The translations under genes and the position numbers were made by a program. Below, one piece after another: positions 7,595 through 16,709 of a DNA stretch of 64,000 nucleotides (within the stretch, counting starts at the first letter, position 1; each line of letters starts with the position of its first letter). The notes beneath the pieces are model-generated. The model saw nothing but the letters and a program-made list of their open reading frames with translations, was not told the DNA's origin and did not search any database. The stretch spans positions 1-64,000 of the forward strand of contig CAYGSL010000004.1 in NCBI GenBank assembly GCA_964352475.1. Direction: 5' to 3'. The stretch is from JAUIET01 sp964352475 (GTDB lineage Bacteria > Pseudomonadota > Gammaproteobacteria > Pseudomonadales > JAUIET01).

Positions 7595-9439
7595 CTACTG
7601 ACCGCGCAGGAACAACTTGTCGAGCTCGCTCAGACCCAGCAAGGTCCAGGTGGGCCTGCCATGATTGCACTGGCCGGCACGCTCGGTCACTTCCATTTGC
7701 CGTAACAATGCGTTCATCTCTGGAATGGTCAGTTGTCGGTTCGCCCGCACCGAGCCGTGACAGGCCATGGTTGCCAGCAAGTCATCAATTTTATCCTGCA
7801 CACGGGTACTGGTACCAAATTCGGTAATATCGGCCAGCACATCACGCACCAGCTGTTCGGCGTCTTCACGGCGTAGCAATACCGGGATACTGCGCATCAC
7901 AATTGCATCAGGTCCCATACGCTCCAGGCCCAGACCCAGCTTGCCAAACACATCACCCAACTGATCGACATAACTCGCTTCTTTTTCACTAACCCGAATA
8001 CTCAGCGGCACCAGCAATGGCTGCACCTGTATTCCTTGCTCGGCCTGCTGCTGTTTCATTCCTTCATAAACTATGCGCTCATGTGCCGCGTGCATGTCCA
8101 CCAAAATCAAACCATCCGCGTTCTCGGCCAGAATATAAATGCCTTTTAACTGCGCCAGTGCATACCCCAGTGGCGGCACCTCGGCGTCTTGCTGTGCAAT
8201 ATCCACTGGGGGCGCATAACCAGGCGCGCGGTCACCTGCGGGCGCCGACGGATGCACCTGTCGATAAAAGGCGATTTGCTCTGCAACGCTGGCACTTTGC
8301 TCACTGTATTGCGCAGTCTGCAAAGGTAATCCCGACTGCGCCGAGCCCGAAAATTCGCTCAGTGGCCGTGCAGTCGCCGAATTTTCAGCTGTAATCACCC
8401 CCTCGGTTTCAGGTCGCACGCTGGCTAAAATCTGGTGCAGGGAACGGTAGATAAAATCGTGCACGCTGCGAGATTCTCGAAAACGCACCTCGTGCTTGGT
8501 GGGATGTACGTTAACATCAACCATCGCAGGGTCCAGGCTCAAGTACAGCACGTAAGCAGGATGGCGGCCGTGAAACAACACGTCTCGATACGACTGACGA
8601 ATAGCATGGCTGACTGTTTTGTCGCGCACTACGCGGCCGTTGACATAAAAATACTGCATGTCGGCCTGGCTTCGGTTAAACGTAGGCTGTGCAACCCAAC
8701 CCCCTAGGCTTAAGCCCACCGCTGCCTGATCAACCGCGATCAGATTTTCTGTAAACGCCGAACCACACAGACGCGCCAGGCGGCGAACGCGTTCCATCTC
8801 AGAGTTGGCAGCGGGTAGGGAAAATAATACTTTGCCGTTGTGCTGCAAACTAATGGCCAACTCAAAATGGCTTAACGCAACGCGCTTCACCACTTCTTCG
8901 CAATGATTTAGTTCAGTGCGCTCCTGTTTTAAAAATTTGCGCCGTGCCGGTGTGTTGTAAAAAAGATCTCTAACGCTTACGCATGTGCCCACCGGGTGGC
9001 CGTCCGGAATGCGGCCCTGCAAGACGCTGCCTTCGCATTTTTGCTGCCAGCCTTCCCCATCGGCACGCCTGGATTGCAGGCTCATTCGCGCAACAGAGGC
9101 AATACTTGCCAAGGCTTCACCACGAAAACCCAAACTGACAATGCCGTCCAGGTCGTCCTGAGAGTAGATCTTACTGGTGGCATGACGACCAAACGCCATG
9201 GAGCAATCATCTGCGTGAATACCCACCCCATTGTCACGCACACGAATTAACTTGATACCACCTTGTTCCAGTTCAATGTCTATTCGACTGGCACCCGCAT
9301 CAACGCTGTTCTCAAGCAGCTCTTTAACCACAGACGCCGGGCGCTCAACAACCTCACCGGCAGCGATCTGGTTGGCTAACGCAGAGCTGAGAATTCTGAT
9401 GCGGGCGTCAGCCACCTGGCTTGCTTCAGATTGTTGCAT
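7595..9439 (-). CDS. mutL: DNA mismatch repair protein MutL (endonuclease type)
   Basis: Couples MutS mismatch recognition to downstream repair. The 614-residue protein has the GHKL ATPase motifs near the N-terminus (KELLENSVDAG, DNGVGI, GFRGEALASI), a transducer domain, a variable linker (about 335-420) and a C-terminal dimerisation domain. The C-terminal domain carries DMHAAHERIVYE, which matches the metal-binding motif of endonuclease MutL (DQHA-x2-E-x4-E) with Met replacing Gln. It also has ACHGSVRANR and CNHGRPTW, the other conserved endonuclease segments. This suggests a nicking, MutH-independent MutL as in Pseudomonas. The start codon overlaps the amiB stop, indicating coupling. Confidence 0.96.
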   Translation of the reverse strand: MQQSEASQVADARIRILSSALANQIAAGEVVERPASVVKELLENSVDAGASRIDIELEQGGIKLIRVRDNGVGIHADDCSMAFGRHATSKIYSQDDLDGIVSLGFRGEALASIASVARMSLQSRRADGEGWQQKCEGSVLQGRIPDGHPVGTCVSVRDLFYNTPARRKFLKQERTELNHCEEVVKRVALSHFELAISLQHNGKVLFSLPAANSEMERVRRLARLCGSAFTENLIAVDQAAVGLSLGGWVAQPTFNRSQADMQYFYVNGRVVRDKTVSHAIRQSYRDVLFHGRHPAYVLYLSLDPAMVDVNVHPTKHEVRFRESRSVHDFIYRSLHQILASVRPETEGVITAENSATARPLSEFSGSAQSGLPLQTAQYSEQSASVAEQIAFYRQVHPSAPAGDRAPGYAPPVDIAQQDAEVPPLGYALAQLKGIYILAENADGLILVDMHAAHERIVYEGMKQQQAEQGIQVQPLLVPLSIRVSEKEASYVDQLGDVFGKLGLGLERMGPDAIVMRSIPVLLRREDAEQLVRDVLADITEFGTSTRVQDKIDDLLATMACHGSVRANRQLTIPEMNALLRQMEVTERAGQCNHGRPTWTLLGLSELDKLFLRGQ

Positions 9440-10785
9440 CAGCCGGGAATCTTCAGGCGCTGGCCGATTCGGATATTATTACTTTTCAAACCGTTCAATG
9501 ACTTTATGGCTTGCATACTGACTTTATAGCGCTGAGCAATACCAGACAGGGTTTCACCGCTGCGAATAGTGTGGGTGGAAAGTGCTTGCTTCTTGCCTTG
9601 CTTGGCAGCTTGCCAGGCCAGCAAGCTGCCTTCTGGCGGCAAGTCTTTAAAATACGCTTTCACGCCTTTAAACAGCGCTGATGCCAATTCTGCCTGATAC
9701 TGGGAACTGTTTAATCGTCTGGCTTCTTCCGGGTTAGAGATAAAACCCGTTTCGACCAAAAGCGACGGCACCGAAGAGCGCAATACGGCAAAGTTGGCTT
9801 GTTGAGGTCGGTTTTTATGCATTGGTGCGACAGGCGTTAAATGACGCACAAGCTCCTTGCTGGCCCGCTCGCTGGCTTCCTTACTCGCAGTCAGCGCCAA
9901 ATCCACCAATACCCGGTTCACGTCGTCGTCAGCTTGGCGCGCCCCACCAATCTTGTCGGCCGCGTTTTCCCTTTCAGCCAATTCTGCTGCAAAGGTGCTG
10001 GACTCACCGCGTTCCGACAAGGTATAGACTGACGCGCCATGCGCGCTCTTGATTCGAAACGCATCGGCGTGAATAGACACCATCAGATCGGCTTGCGCTT
10101 TGCGCGCCACCGCTGGCCGTTCCGTTAGCGACATAAAGTAATCGCCTTTGCGAACCAGCACTGACTTAAATCCAGGCTCTTTATCCAGCAGCGCAGCCAG
10201 CTTTTTGGCAATAGCCATCACTACCACTTTTTCTTTAACGCGCCATGCGCCAATCGCACCCGGATCTTCACCGCCGTGTCCGGCATCGATAGCCACGATA
10301 ATGTCGCGCTTGTCATCAAGTGAGGGCTTGGACACTGTAATCGGCTCGGCACGCTTGCGATTCTTGTCCAGCAAATCAATCACCAGGCGGTTACCGTATT
10401 GCTCATTGGCTGGAAGCGTAAAGCTGCGCGGCTCCACCGCTGATTGAAGGTCGAGCACTATGCGTAAATCATCGCCATTACGAATGCCCGAACGCATGGC
10501 CTTGACCGGGCTGTTTTTTAGATCAATCACGTCAAGCGCGGTGTGTAACCTGGCGTTTTGCAAATCGATCACCAGCCGCCGCGGGTTACTCAGACTCAAC
10601 AGCGAATACTCACCAATTTCACTCAGGTCAAACACCACTCGAGTGCGCTCTGGCGCGCGCCACACACGCACTCCTTTAACCGACACATCGGCAGCGACCA
10701 CAGGTTCAGGAATACTCAGCACCAAACCCAGCAGCATAATCTTGCTGATAAGTAACAACGGGCGAGGTAAAACTTGTCTTAACAC
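9439..10785 (-). CDS. amiB: N-acetylmuramoyl-L-alanine amidase with AMIN and LysM domains
   Basis: Periplasmic zinc amidase that cleaves septal peptidoglycan so daughter cells can separate. The 448-residue protein has a hydrophobic signal segment (about 8-32), an AMIN domain (about 35-130) for septal targeting, an Amidase_3 catalytic domain (about 165-385) with DAGHGGEDPGA and SIHADAF zinc-ligand segments and ETGFISNPEEA near its end, and a C-terminal LysM (STHTIRSGETLSGIAQRYKVS onward). The start is GTG at 10785, overlapping the end of tsaE by 7 nt. AmiB/AmiC-type enzymes are usually activated by an EnvC or NlpD partner, not seen here. The LysM resembles that of Pseudomonas AmiB. Confidence 0.95.
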   Translation of the reverse strand: MLRQVLPRPLLLISKIMLLGLVLSIPEPVVAADVSVKGVRVWRAPERTRVVFDLSEIGEYSLLSLSNPRRLVIDLQNARLHTALDVIDLKNSPVKAMRSGIRNGDDLRIVLDLQSAVEPRSFTLPANEQYGNRLVIDLLDKNRKRAEPITVSKPSLDDKRDIIVAIDAGHGGEDPGAIGAWRVKEKVVVMAIAKKLAALLDKEPGFKSVLVRKGDYFMSLTERPAVARKAQADLMVSIHADAFRIKSAHGASVYTLSERGESSTFAAELAERENAADKIGGARQADDDVNRVLVDLALTASKEASERASKELVRHLTPVAPMHKNRPQQANFAVLRSSVPSLLVETGFISNPEEARRLNSSQYQAELASALFKGVKAYFKDLPPEGSLLAWQAAKQGKKQALSTHTIRSGETLSGIAQRYKVSMQAIKSLNGLKSNNIRIGQRLKIPG

Positions 10786-11270
10786 TCTTTATTCCACTCT
10801 TTTATTACACGCATACCAATGTCAGTGCGCGCATGGGCCTGCATTATTCTGGCGCCGCTATTTGACCCGCTATTCAAACACAAATCAATTTCCAGATCAC
10901 ATGGCGGCAGATAGCCCTGAGCGCGCTGCGGCCACTCAACAAAACAGATCGTGTGTTCATTGACATAATCTCGAAAACCCAGCAGCTCAAGTTCTTCAAC
11001 GTCTCCCAAGCGGTACAGATCGAAATGATTAATCTCAAGGCCTGCAATAGTGTATGGCTCAACAATGGTATAGGTTGGGCTCTTCACCGCACCTTTGTGG
11101 CCCAGCGCGTGCATTACACCGCGCACAAACGTGGTCTTGCCTGCACCAAGCTGACCTTGCAGAGTGATCAACAAGCCGGGTATTAACGCCGCGGCAAGCC
11201 CGGCTGCGCAGCCTAAGGTGGCGGCCTCATCGGCAAGCTCGGCGGTAAATGGCTCAGAACTACTGATCAC
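10779..11270 (-). CDS. tsaE: tRNA t6A biosynthesis ATPase TsaE
   Basis: ATPase partner of TsaB/TsaD in the threonylcarbamoyl-A37 modification of ANN-decoding tRNAs. The 163-residue protein has the P-loop GQLGAGKTTFVRG (about 38-50), the SPTYTIVEPY segment and HFDLYRLGDVEELELLGFRDY, all diagnostic of the YjeE/TsaE family. The GTG start at 11270 overlaps the nnrE/D stop as GTGA, and its own end overlaps amiB by 7 nt, so translation is tightly coupled in this operon. Length is normal. The alternative, a generic P-loop ATPase, is excluded by the DLYRL signature. Confidence 0.96.
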   Translation of the reverse strand: MISSSEPFTAELADEAATLGCAAGLAAALIPGLLITLQGQLGAGKTTFVRGVMHALGHKGAVKSPTYTIVEPYTIAGLEINHFDLYRLGDVEELELLGFRDYVNEHTICFVEWPQRAQGYLPPCDLEIDLCLNSGSNSGARIMQAHARTDIGMRVIKEWNKEC

Positions 11271-12832
11271 AAGCTCATTATTCCTTGTGGTGCTCTAGCG
11301 CGCTCCGGATGGTTCAGAAAACCACTCACGTGTTCAGCGAGATCACTGGCGCGCAAGCCGATCGGTCCCTTGCCCTGGGTAAGCGCATAATCGGCGGCGG
11401 CACTGTGCAGACTGCAGGCCAGCTGCATGGCCTCGGCAGTAGCTATATTTTGCGCACACAATGCACCGACTATTCCGCTAAGCACATCACCCATGCCACC
11501 TGAGGCCATTCCGGCGTTGCCATAAGGGCACAATGTCATGCTCATGCCTGGCCCGGCCATCAATGTGCCTGAACCCTTAAGCAATACATGACCCTGTAGT
11601 TTCTCTGCCAACTGCTGCACCGCTGCATATCGATCGTTTTGCACCTCACGATTTGTGCACCCCAGCAGGCGCGCCGCCTCGCCCGGGTGCGGTGTAGCCA
11701 CACAATCTATGTTGGCCAGCAGCTCGTGCCAGGCATGCCTGGCAATCAGATTTAGAGCGTCAGCATCAATCACCAGCCGTTGCTTACCTGCCGTTGTAAG
11801 AATTCTGTGCAAAAGCTGCGTTCCCCAGCTGGATTGCCCAAGGCCCGGACCCACCACCACGCAATCGCAGGCCTCCATCATGGGGTCAAGATCAGCCGCA
11901 CTGTGCACAGCGCGCGCCATAATTTCCGGATGTCGTGCAATAGTCGGGATAACATGATGTTCGCGGGTAGCGACACTGACCAGCCCTGAACCACTGGCGA
12001 GTGCGGCCGATGCGGCCAGAACAACGGCCCCACCCATGCCAAGCTCGCCACCAACAATCAAAACATGACCGTGCGAGCCTTTGTGGGAGTCTTTGGCACG
12101 CGGCGTAAACCCGGCCAGCTGCTCTTGCAGATTAAGTATTCTGGCCTGCGGCTCAGCGGCTTGGAACACTTCCGCAGGGATGGCCAGATCCGTTAGGAAA
12201 ATGTCGCCACAACGAGCACGCCCGCTGGCCGTCAACAAGCCACTCTTTAACGCAACAAAACTGACCGTGCAATCGGCCGTCACAGCCGCACCCATTATTT
12301 CGCCCGTGTCGCTGTTCAAACCGGACGGTACATCAGCAGACAATACTGGAAGACCGCATGCCGCCATGCTCTCAATCAGCGCACGGCAATCGGCTCGAAC
12401 AGTTGAGCCAAGACCGGTACCCAACAAAGCATCTATCACAAGATCACCGCTGGCCAGCCACCCCGCGACATCTGTTAAATCATCCAATTCAAGCAGACGA
12501 ACGTCGGCTTGCTCCGCCAACTGCCGAGCAAGCAGCGCATCTCCTTTTAATGCATCCGCTGGCCGTAAGCTCAGTACCTCAACCTCTATAGAGCGCTGGG
12601 CGGCCAGTGCAGCAAACAGGTAGCCATCACCGCCGTTATTGCCGCCACCGCACAGCACTCGCAGCGCACTGGCCTCGGGCCAACGCTGTTGCGCAAGCTG
12701 CAGCATGGCCATTGCTGCACGCTTCATTAATACGATGCCCGCAATGCCATACTGCTCAATCGCCACGCGATCGAATTCACGCACCACCGAGGTGCGGTAC
12801 AGCTTGTTGGGTGCTTGGGTGCAGATAGACAT
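11267..12832 (-). CDS. nnrE/nnrD: Bifunctional NAD(P)HX epimerase/dehydratase
   Basis: Repairs hydrated NAD(P)H: the N-terminal YjeF_N domain (about 1-215) epimerises R- to S-NAD(P)HX, and the C-terminal ADP-dependent dehydratase domain (about 230-515) restores NAD(P)H. Visible motifs are CGGGNNGGDGYLFA in the epimerase half, and KGSHGHVLIVGG, KGSGTLMAGP and NAGMASGGMGDVLSG in the dehydratase half. I prefer the ATG at 12832 (521 residues); an extension to 12898 would run into the divergent queG gene. No strong ribosome-binding site is seen. It heads the minus-strand housekeeping operon and has a 45-nt divergent gap to queG, which must hold promoters for both. Confidence 0.93.
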   Translation of the reverse strand: MSICTQAPNKLYRTSVVREFDRVAIEQYGIAGIVLMKRAAMAMLQLAQQRWPEASALRVLCGGGNNGGDGYLFAALAAQRSIEVEVLSLRPADALKGDALLARQLAEQADVRLLELDDLTDVAGWLASGDLVIDALLGTGLGSTVRADCRALIESMAACGLPVLSADVPSGLNSDTGEIMGAAVTADCTVSFVALKSGLLTASGRARCGDIFLTDLAIPAEVFQAAEPQARILNLQEQLAGFTPRAKDSHKGSHGHVLIVGGELGMGGAVVLAASAALASGSGLVSVATREHHVIPTIARHPEIMARAVHSAADLDPMMEACDCVVVGPGLGQSSWGTQLLHRILTTAGKQRLVIDADALNLIARHAWHELLANIDCVATPHPGEAARLLGCTNREVQNDRYAAVQQLAEKLQGHVLLKGSGTLMAGPGMSMTLCPYGNAGMASGGMGDVLSGIVGALCAQNIATAEAMQLACSLHSAAADYALTQGKGPIGLRASDLAEHVSGFLNHPERARAPQGIMSL

Positions 12833-12877
12833 GATCGATGCGGTATTATCACACTGCCCGCATGACGGTAACAGCGT

Positions 12878-13942
12878 TTGAACCCTGAAGAACTGCACAA
12901 TTTAAAGCAACGGATCAAGAACCGTGCAAGCGAGCTTGGCTTTCAAAGCCTGGCCGTGTGTGAACCCGAGCTTGGTGAGCACAGCGACTATCTAAACGAC
13001 TGGTTACAGCAGGGTTACCACGGCAGCATGAACTATATGGCTGGCCATAACGGTCTGCGGTCGCAGCCCGAGGCGCTGTTGCCCGGCAGTTTGCGCGTGA
13101 TGACAGTGCGCATGGACTATGTGCCCGGGGATGAACAGGCGAAGAACACACTAGCTCAATCGAATAAAGCCTATATAGCCCGCTATGCGCTGGGCCGCGA
13201 CTACCACAAGCTGATGCGTAAACGCCTGGCAACACTGGCCAATGATGTTAACCAGTGGCTGGCCCACGACTACCAACATAGAGCCTTTGTAGACAGTGCG
13301 CCGGTATTGGAACGCGCTCTGGCGCAGCGTTCCGGACAGGGCTGGATTGGCAAGAACACCATGTTGCTCAATTCACGAGCAGGCTCCTGGTTCTTTCTCG
13401 GTGAACTGTTCACCAACCTCGCCCTGCCAATAGACCCTCCCCAGCTCGAACAGCATTGCGGCAGCTGCAGCGCCTGTCTGGATGTCTGTCCAACCGGTGC
13501 CTTTGTCAAACCCTGGGTATTGGACGCCCGGCGCTGCATCAGCTACCTGACGATTGAATCACACGACCCTATTCCTTTAGAGCTGCGCCCATTAATGGGT
13601 AACCGGGTGTTCGGCTGCGATGATTGTCAGCTGGTGTGCCCCTGGAACAAATTTGCCCAGCCCAGCCAGGAGGCGGATTTCCAGCCACGCCACAAGCTGG
13701 ACAACAGCGACCTGGTCGACCTGTTCAATTGGAGCGAAGATGAGTTTCTGCGCAATACCGAAGGCTCGGCCATCCGTCGCATCGGTCATATTCGCTGGCT
13801 TAGAAATCTGGCTGTTGGACTGGGTAACGCCAATTATGAGCCGCGCATAGTCAGCGCACTGCAAGCACGTTTGCCACATTCGAATGCCATGCTGCAAGAA
13901 CATATAGAATGGGCCCTGAGCGCTCAATTAGACCAGCAATAA
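12878..13942 (+). CDS. queG: Epoxyqueuosine reductase QueG
   Basis: Cobalamin- and Fe-S-dependent reductase for the last step of queuosine synthesis on tRNA. The 354-residue protein contains two ferredoxin-like clusters, CGSCSACLDVCPTGAF (about 192-208) and CDDCQLVCPWNKF (about 245-257), and the RDYHK segment (about 107-111) of the family. The start is TTG at 12878: an in-frame stop lies 9 nt upstream, and the residues from TTG onward (MNPEELHNLKQRIKNRASELGF) align naturally with E. coli QueG. The ATG at 12862 is out of frame and meets a stop after eight codons. It is divergent from nnrE/D and upstream of the TonB-dependent receptor. Confidence 0.95.
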   Translation: MNPEELHNLKQRIKNRASELGFQSLAVCEPELGEHSDYLNDWLQQGYHGSMNYMAGHNGLRSQPEALLPGSLRVMTVRMDYVPGDEQAKNTLAQSNKAYIARYALGRDYHKLMRKRLATLANDVNQWLAHDYQHRAFVDSAPVLERALAQRSGQGWIGKNTMLLNSRAGSWFFLGELFTNLALPIDPPQLEQHCGSCSACLDVCPTGAFVKPWVLDARRCISYLTIESHDPIPLELRPLMGNRVFGCDDCQLVCPWNKFAQPSQEADFQPRHKLDNSDLVDLFNWSEDEFLRNTEGSAIRRIGHIRWLRNLAVGLGNANYEPRIVSALQARLPHSNAMLQEHIEWALSAQLDQQ

Positions 13943-14025
13943 TGGCCGTAAATCACTGAAACAGTATTTGCATCTTATGTTATCCTCGCGCGCCTCAAAA
14001 TCGTCCAAATAAAGCAGGTGCCCGC

Positions 14026-16482
14026 ATGCCCGTTTTTACCCAGAAATCATTGCTTCGTTCACTCACCGTTGCCACCACTGGCTCATTAATGCTGGGCTGG
14101 CAACTGCCTGTCACCGCCCAAGGCATGCTGGAAGAGGTCATAGTGACGGCCCAGAAACGCGAGCAAAGCCTACAGGACGTGCCAATTGCAGTATCAGCTT
14201 ACTCCGGTGCCATGTTGCAAGAGTCTGGTGTAAAAGACGTATTCGACCTGCAGGTTAACGCGCCCAGCCTGGGCGTTGACCAGAACCAGAACGCGACAAC
14301 ATCGACATTCTCGATTCGGGGCATAGGCGGTGGCGGTAACAACTTTGGTATTGAAGCGTCGGTTGGTGTCTACGTAGACGGCACCTACAGGGCCAGACAA
14401 AATGCCATGATTGCGCAACTTGTCGACATGGAATCTATTGAAGTATTGCGTGGCCCACAAGGTACCTTGTTTGGCCGTAACACCTTATCAGGCGCTGTGC
14501 ATTTTAAAACCGCTGCACCTGACCATGAAGGCAGCGGGTTCCTGGAAGGCTCAATTGGCGCCTACGACCTGCGCAACATCAGTGGTGCAAAATCGTTCTC
14601 TGTTATTGAAGATGTATTAGCCGTTCGCTTCACTGGATACTCAAGCGCCAGAGACGGTTGGGTAGATAACCTGACAACACCAAACGTCAGTGACGAAATT
14701 TTTGACAGAGACCGATTTGGCTTTCGCGCCCAGGCTCTCTACACGCCAACCGACAGTTTGTCGGTTCGAGTCATTGCCGACCACGGCGAGATCGACGAAA
14801 TTTGCTGTGGTACTACCGTACTCCATGACAACAACCGAGTTAACCAAACGTCTGCAGCCGGTGCATTAGGCACCGACGCCATTTTGGAACCACGCGGTGC
14901 AACCTTTGTGCCGGAATCGCGTATTTTCGACAATGTGGTGACCTACAACTTCAACCCCATTTCTGAAAGCGTCGATAAAGGTCTTTCGGTACAGGTGGAT
15001 TGGGACTTCAATGACTCACACACACTGACCTCAATTTCAGCCTGGCGCGACTTCGAATCATTCGACATGATCGACGCCGACTTCACCGACCTTAATGCAC
15101 TCGCCGACACTAACCTGGCAGAACAGAACTCTTTCTCACAGGAATTGCGAGTAGCGTTCACCGGTGAGAATCTTAACTATGTAATCGGTGCCAACTACTT
15201 CACCCAGGACCTGGACTCCACGTCTACCCTGACGTTTGGCGAAGACACCGAAGCCATTGCGGCTGCGTTTCTTGGCTTGCCACAGGGTTTGATCATTGGC
15301 AACCAACTGCCGCTCACCGCGCTGCTGGGCTCATCCTTCTTCCCTCCCGGCGGCTTTGCAACTGACTTCAATATGCAGGAGCACGAAAGCTGGGCGATCT
15401 TTGGTCAAGCCGACTGGCAACTCAGCGACGCATTCACTTTGACCGTGGGTTTGCGTTACTCCGATGAAGAGAAAATCCTCAATACTACCTACGTAGAATC
15501 CGGTAACGACCTGGGCTTCTTCCAGCCAGCGTTTGCCGCCACTCAGAAGCGTGACAATATTGACGAAACCATCACAGACGACCAGGTAACCGGCACAGTC
15601 AAGTTGTCGTGGTTTGCAACAGACACCACTATGCTGTTCGCCTCTATCAGCACAGGGTACAAAGCGGGCGGCACCAACACCGATCGCATCGACCCCGCAT
15701 TTGATCAGATATTCGGCCCAGAAACTTCCACCGCCTACGAATTAGGCATGAAGGCTGAGTTTCCTGACCAGGCAATGCGCTTGAATGTCTCATTACATTA
15801 CACACCCATCGACGACTACCAGGTGGGTACATTTACCGGTTCAGGCTTTAACGTTCAAAACGCTGCCACCATTGAAACCTATGGCGGTGAAGTAGAATGG
15901 TTATGGGAGGTTACCGACTCCACTCGGCTGCAAGCAGCCTATTCTATGTCGATCGCAGATTTCGATGAATTCGAACGCGGTAACTGCTGGAACATCACAC
16001 CGTTCCGTTTCGGTACCCCTGATCCAGGCGGCAGATTCAACGTAGGCACACTGGAAAACCCCGAGATCGTTACAGCCGATGATCCTCGCGTAACAAACCC
16101 CCTCGCACCAACTTTCTGCGACCGAACCGGTGACCGTCTTGGCACCAATCCAGAGCACTTCTTTGTACTCAGCGGCCGCCAGGAATTCCGCCTTAGCGAC
16201 AGCATTACCGGCTTTGCACTCGGCGAATTCGTTTACTACGACGACATGGTACTCGACCAGTCCAACGAGCCATTGAGCCTGCAAGACTCCTACAACCTGC
16301 TCAACCTAAGAGCCGGTATCTACCTGGAAAACATGGACGCCGAAATCACCCTGTGGGGCCGTAACGTGCTCGACGAAGACTACAACGGCACCTCATTCCC
16401 AGGCGTACTGCAAGACGGCAAGCAAATAGCCTACCGCCGCGAACCAGCCACCTGGGGTTTAACCTTCAGAAAAGATTGGTAA
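14026..16482 (+). CDS. TonB-dependent outer-membrane receptor
   Basis: An 818-residue outer-membrane active transporter. It has a signal peptide (about 1-32, ending near VTAQG), a TonB-box-like EEVIVTAQKREQSLQDVP, a plug domain (about 45-160) with FSIRGIGG and VEVLRGPQGTLFGRNTLSGAV-like sequence (here SIEVLRGPQGTLFGRNTLSG), and a long beta-barrel ending in an aromatic residue (LTFRKDW). The substrate is not identifiable; this subclass is common in marine and sphingomonad-like genomes and is often annotated loosely as an iron receptor. It lies 83 nt after queG on the same strand and interrupts the queG-orn neighbourhood seen in Pseudomonas, so it is probably a lineage-specific insertion. No partner enzymes flank it; energisation may come from the TonB operon at 57389-62522. 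Confidence 0.95.
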   Translation: MPVFTQKSLLRSLTVATTGSLMLGWQLPVTAQGMLEEVIVTAQKREQSLQDVPIAVSAYSGAMLQESGVKDVFDLQVNAPSLGVDQNQNATTSTFSIRGIGGGGNNFGIEASVGVYVDGTYRARQNAMIAQLVDMESIEVLRGPQGTLFGRNTLSGAVHFKTAAPDHEGSGFLEGSIGAYDLRNISGAKSFSVIEDVLAVRFTGYSSARDGWVDNLTTPNVSDEIFDRDRFGFRAQALYTPTDSLSVRVIADHGEIDEICCGTTVLHDNNRVNQTSAAGALGTDAILEPRGATFVPESRIFDNVVTYNFNPISESVDKGLSVQVDWDFNDSHTLTSISAWRDFESFDMIDADFTDLNALADTNLAEQNSFSQELRVAFTGENLNYVIGANYFTQDLDSTSTLTFGEDTEAIAAAFLGLPQGLIIGNQLPLTALLGSSFFPPGGFATDFNMQEHESWAIFGQADWQLSDAFTLTVGLRYSDEEKILNTTYVESGNDLGFFQPAFAATQKRDNIDETITDDQVTGTVKLSWFATDTTMLFASISTGYKAGGTNTDRIDPAFDQIFGPETSTAYELGMKAEFPDQAMRLNVSLHYTPIDDYQVGTFTGSGFNVQNAATIETYGGEVEWLWEVTDSTRLQAAYSMSIADFDEFERGNCWNITPFRFGTPDPGGRFNVGTLENPEIVTADDPRVTNPLAPTFCDRTGDRLGTNPEHFFVLSGRQEFRLSDSITGFALGEFVYYDDMVLDQSNEPLSLQDSYNLLNLRAGIYLENMDAEITLWGRNVLDEDYNGTSFPGVLQDGKQIAYRREPATWGLTFRKDW

Positions 16483-16530
16483 TAAAGACACTCACTTTGG
16501 CCAGATAGTAACGGTCTTGGAACTCAAAGA

Positions 16531-16675
16531 GTTTCAGGACCGCTTAACTCCTTTGCGAAGGTAAAAAACGCAGGCCGAAGGAGCAAAAAAGACTTTCGCA
16601 GAAAGGCTTTTTTGTGATGGAGGGAACGCCGGAGGCGCCCAGTTGCGCAGCAAAGGAGGTAAGCGGTCCTGAAAC
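16531..16675. repeat. Long-arm palindrome, second type (element D)
   Basis: Inverted arms of 26 bp at 16531-16556 and 16650-16675 match at 25 positions; the one mismatch pairs 16547 with 16659. The 93-nt interior contains a second strong hairpin (about 16585-16613) with A6 and T6 flanks around a CTTTC/GAAAG stem. It occupies the convergent gap between the receptor and orn, where a two-way terminator would be expected. The interior does not match the core of the A/B/C elements, but the architecture (long outer arms enclosing small hairpins) is similar. A 60-codon reading frame through it is not credible. Confidence 0.85.
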
Positions 16676-16709
16676 GGATTAAGAACTCCATAGTTCAGCC
16701 TACCCACCC

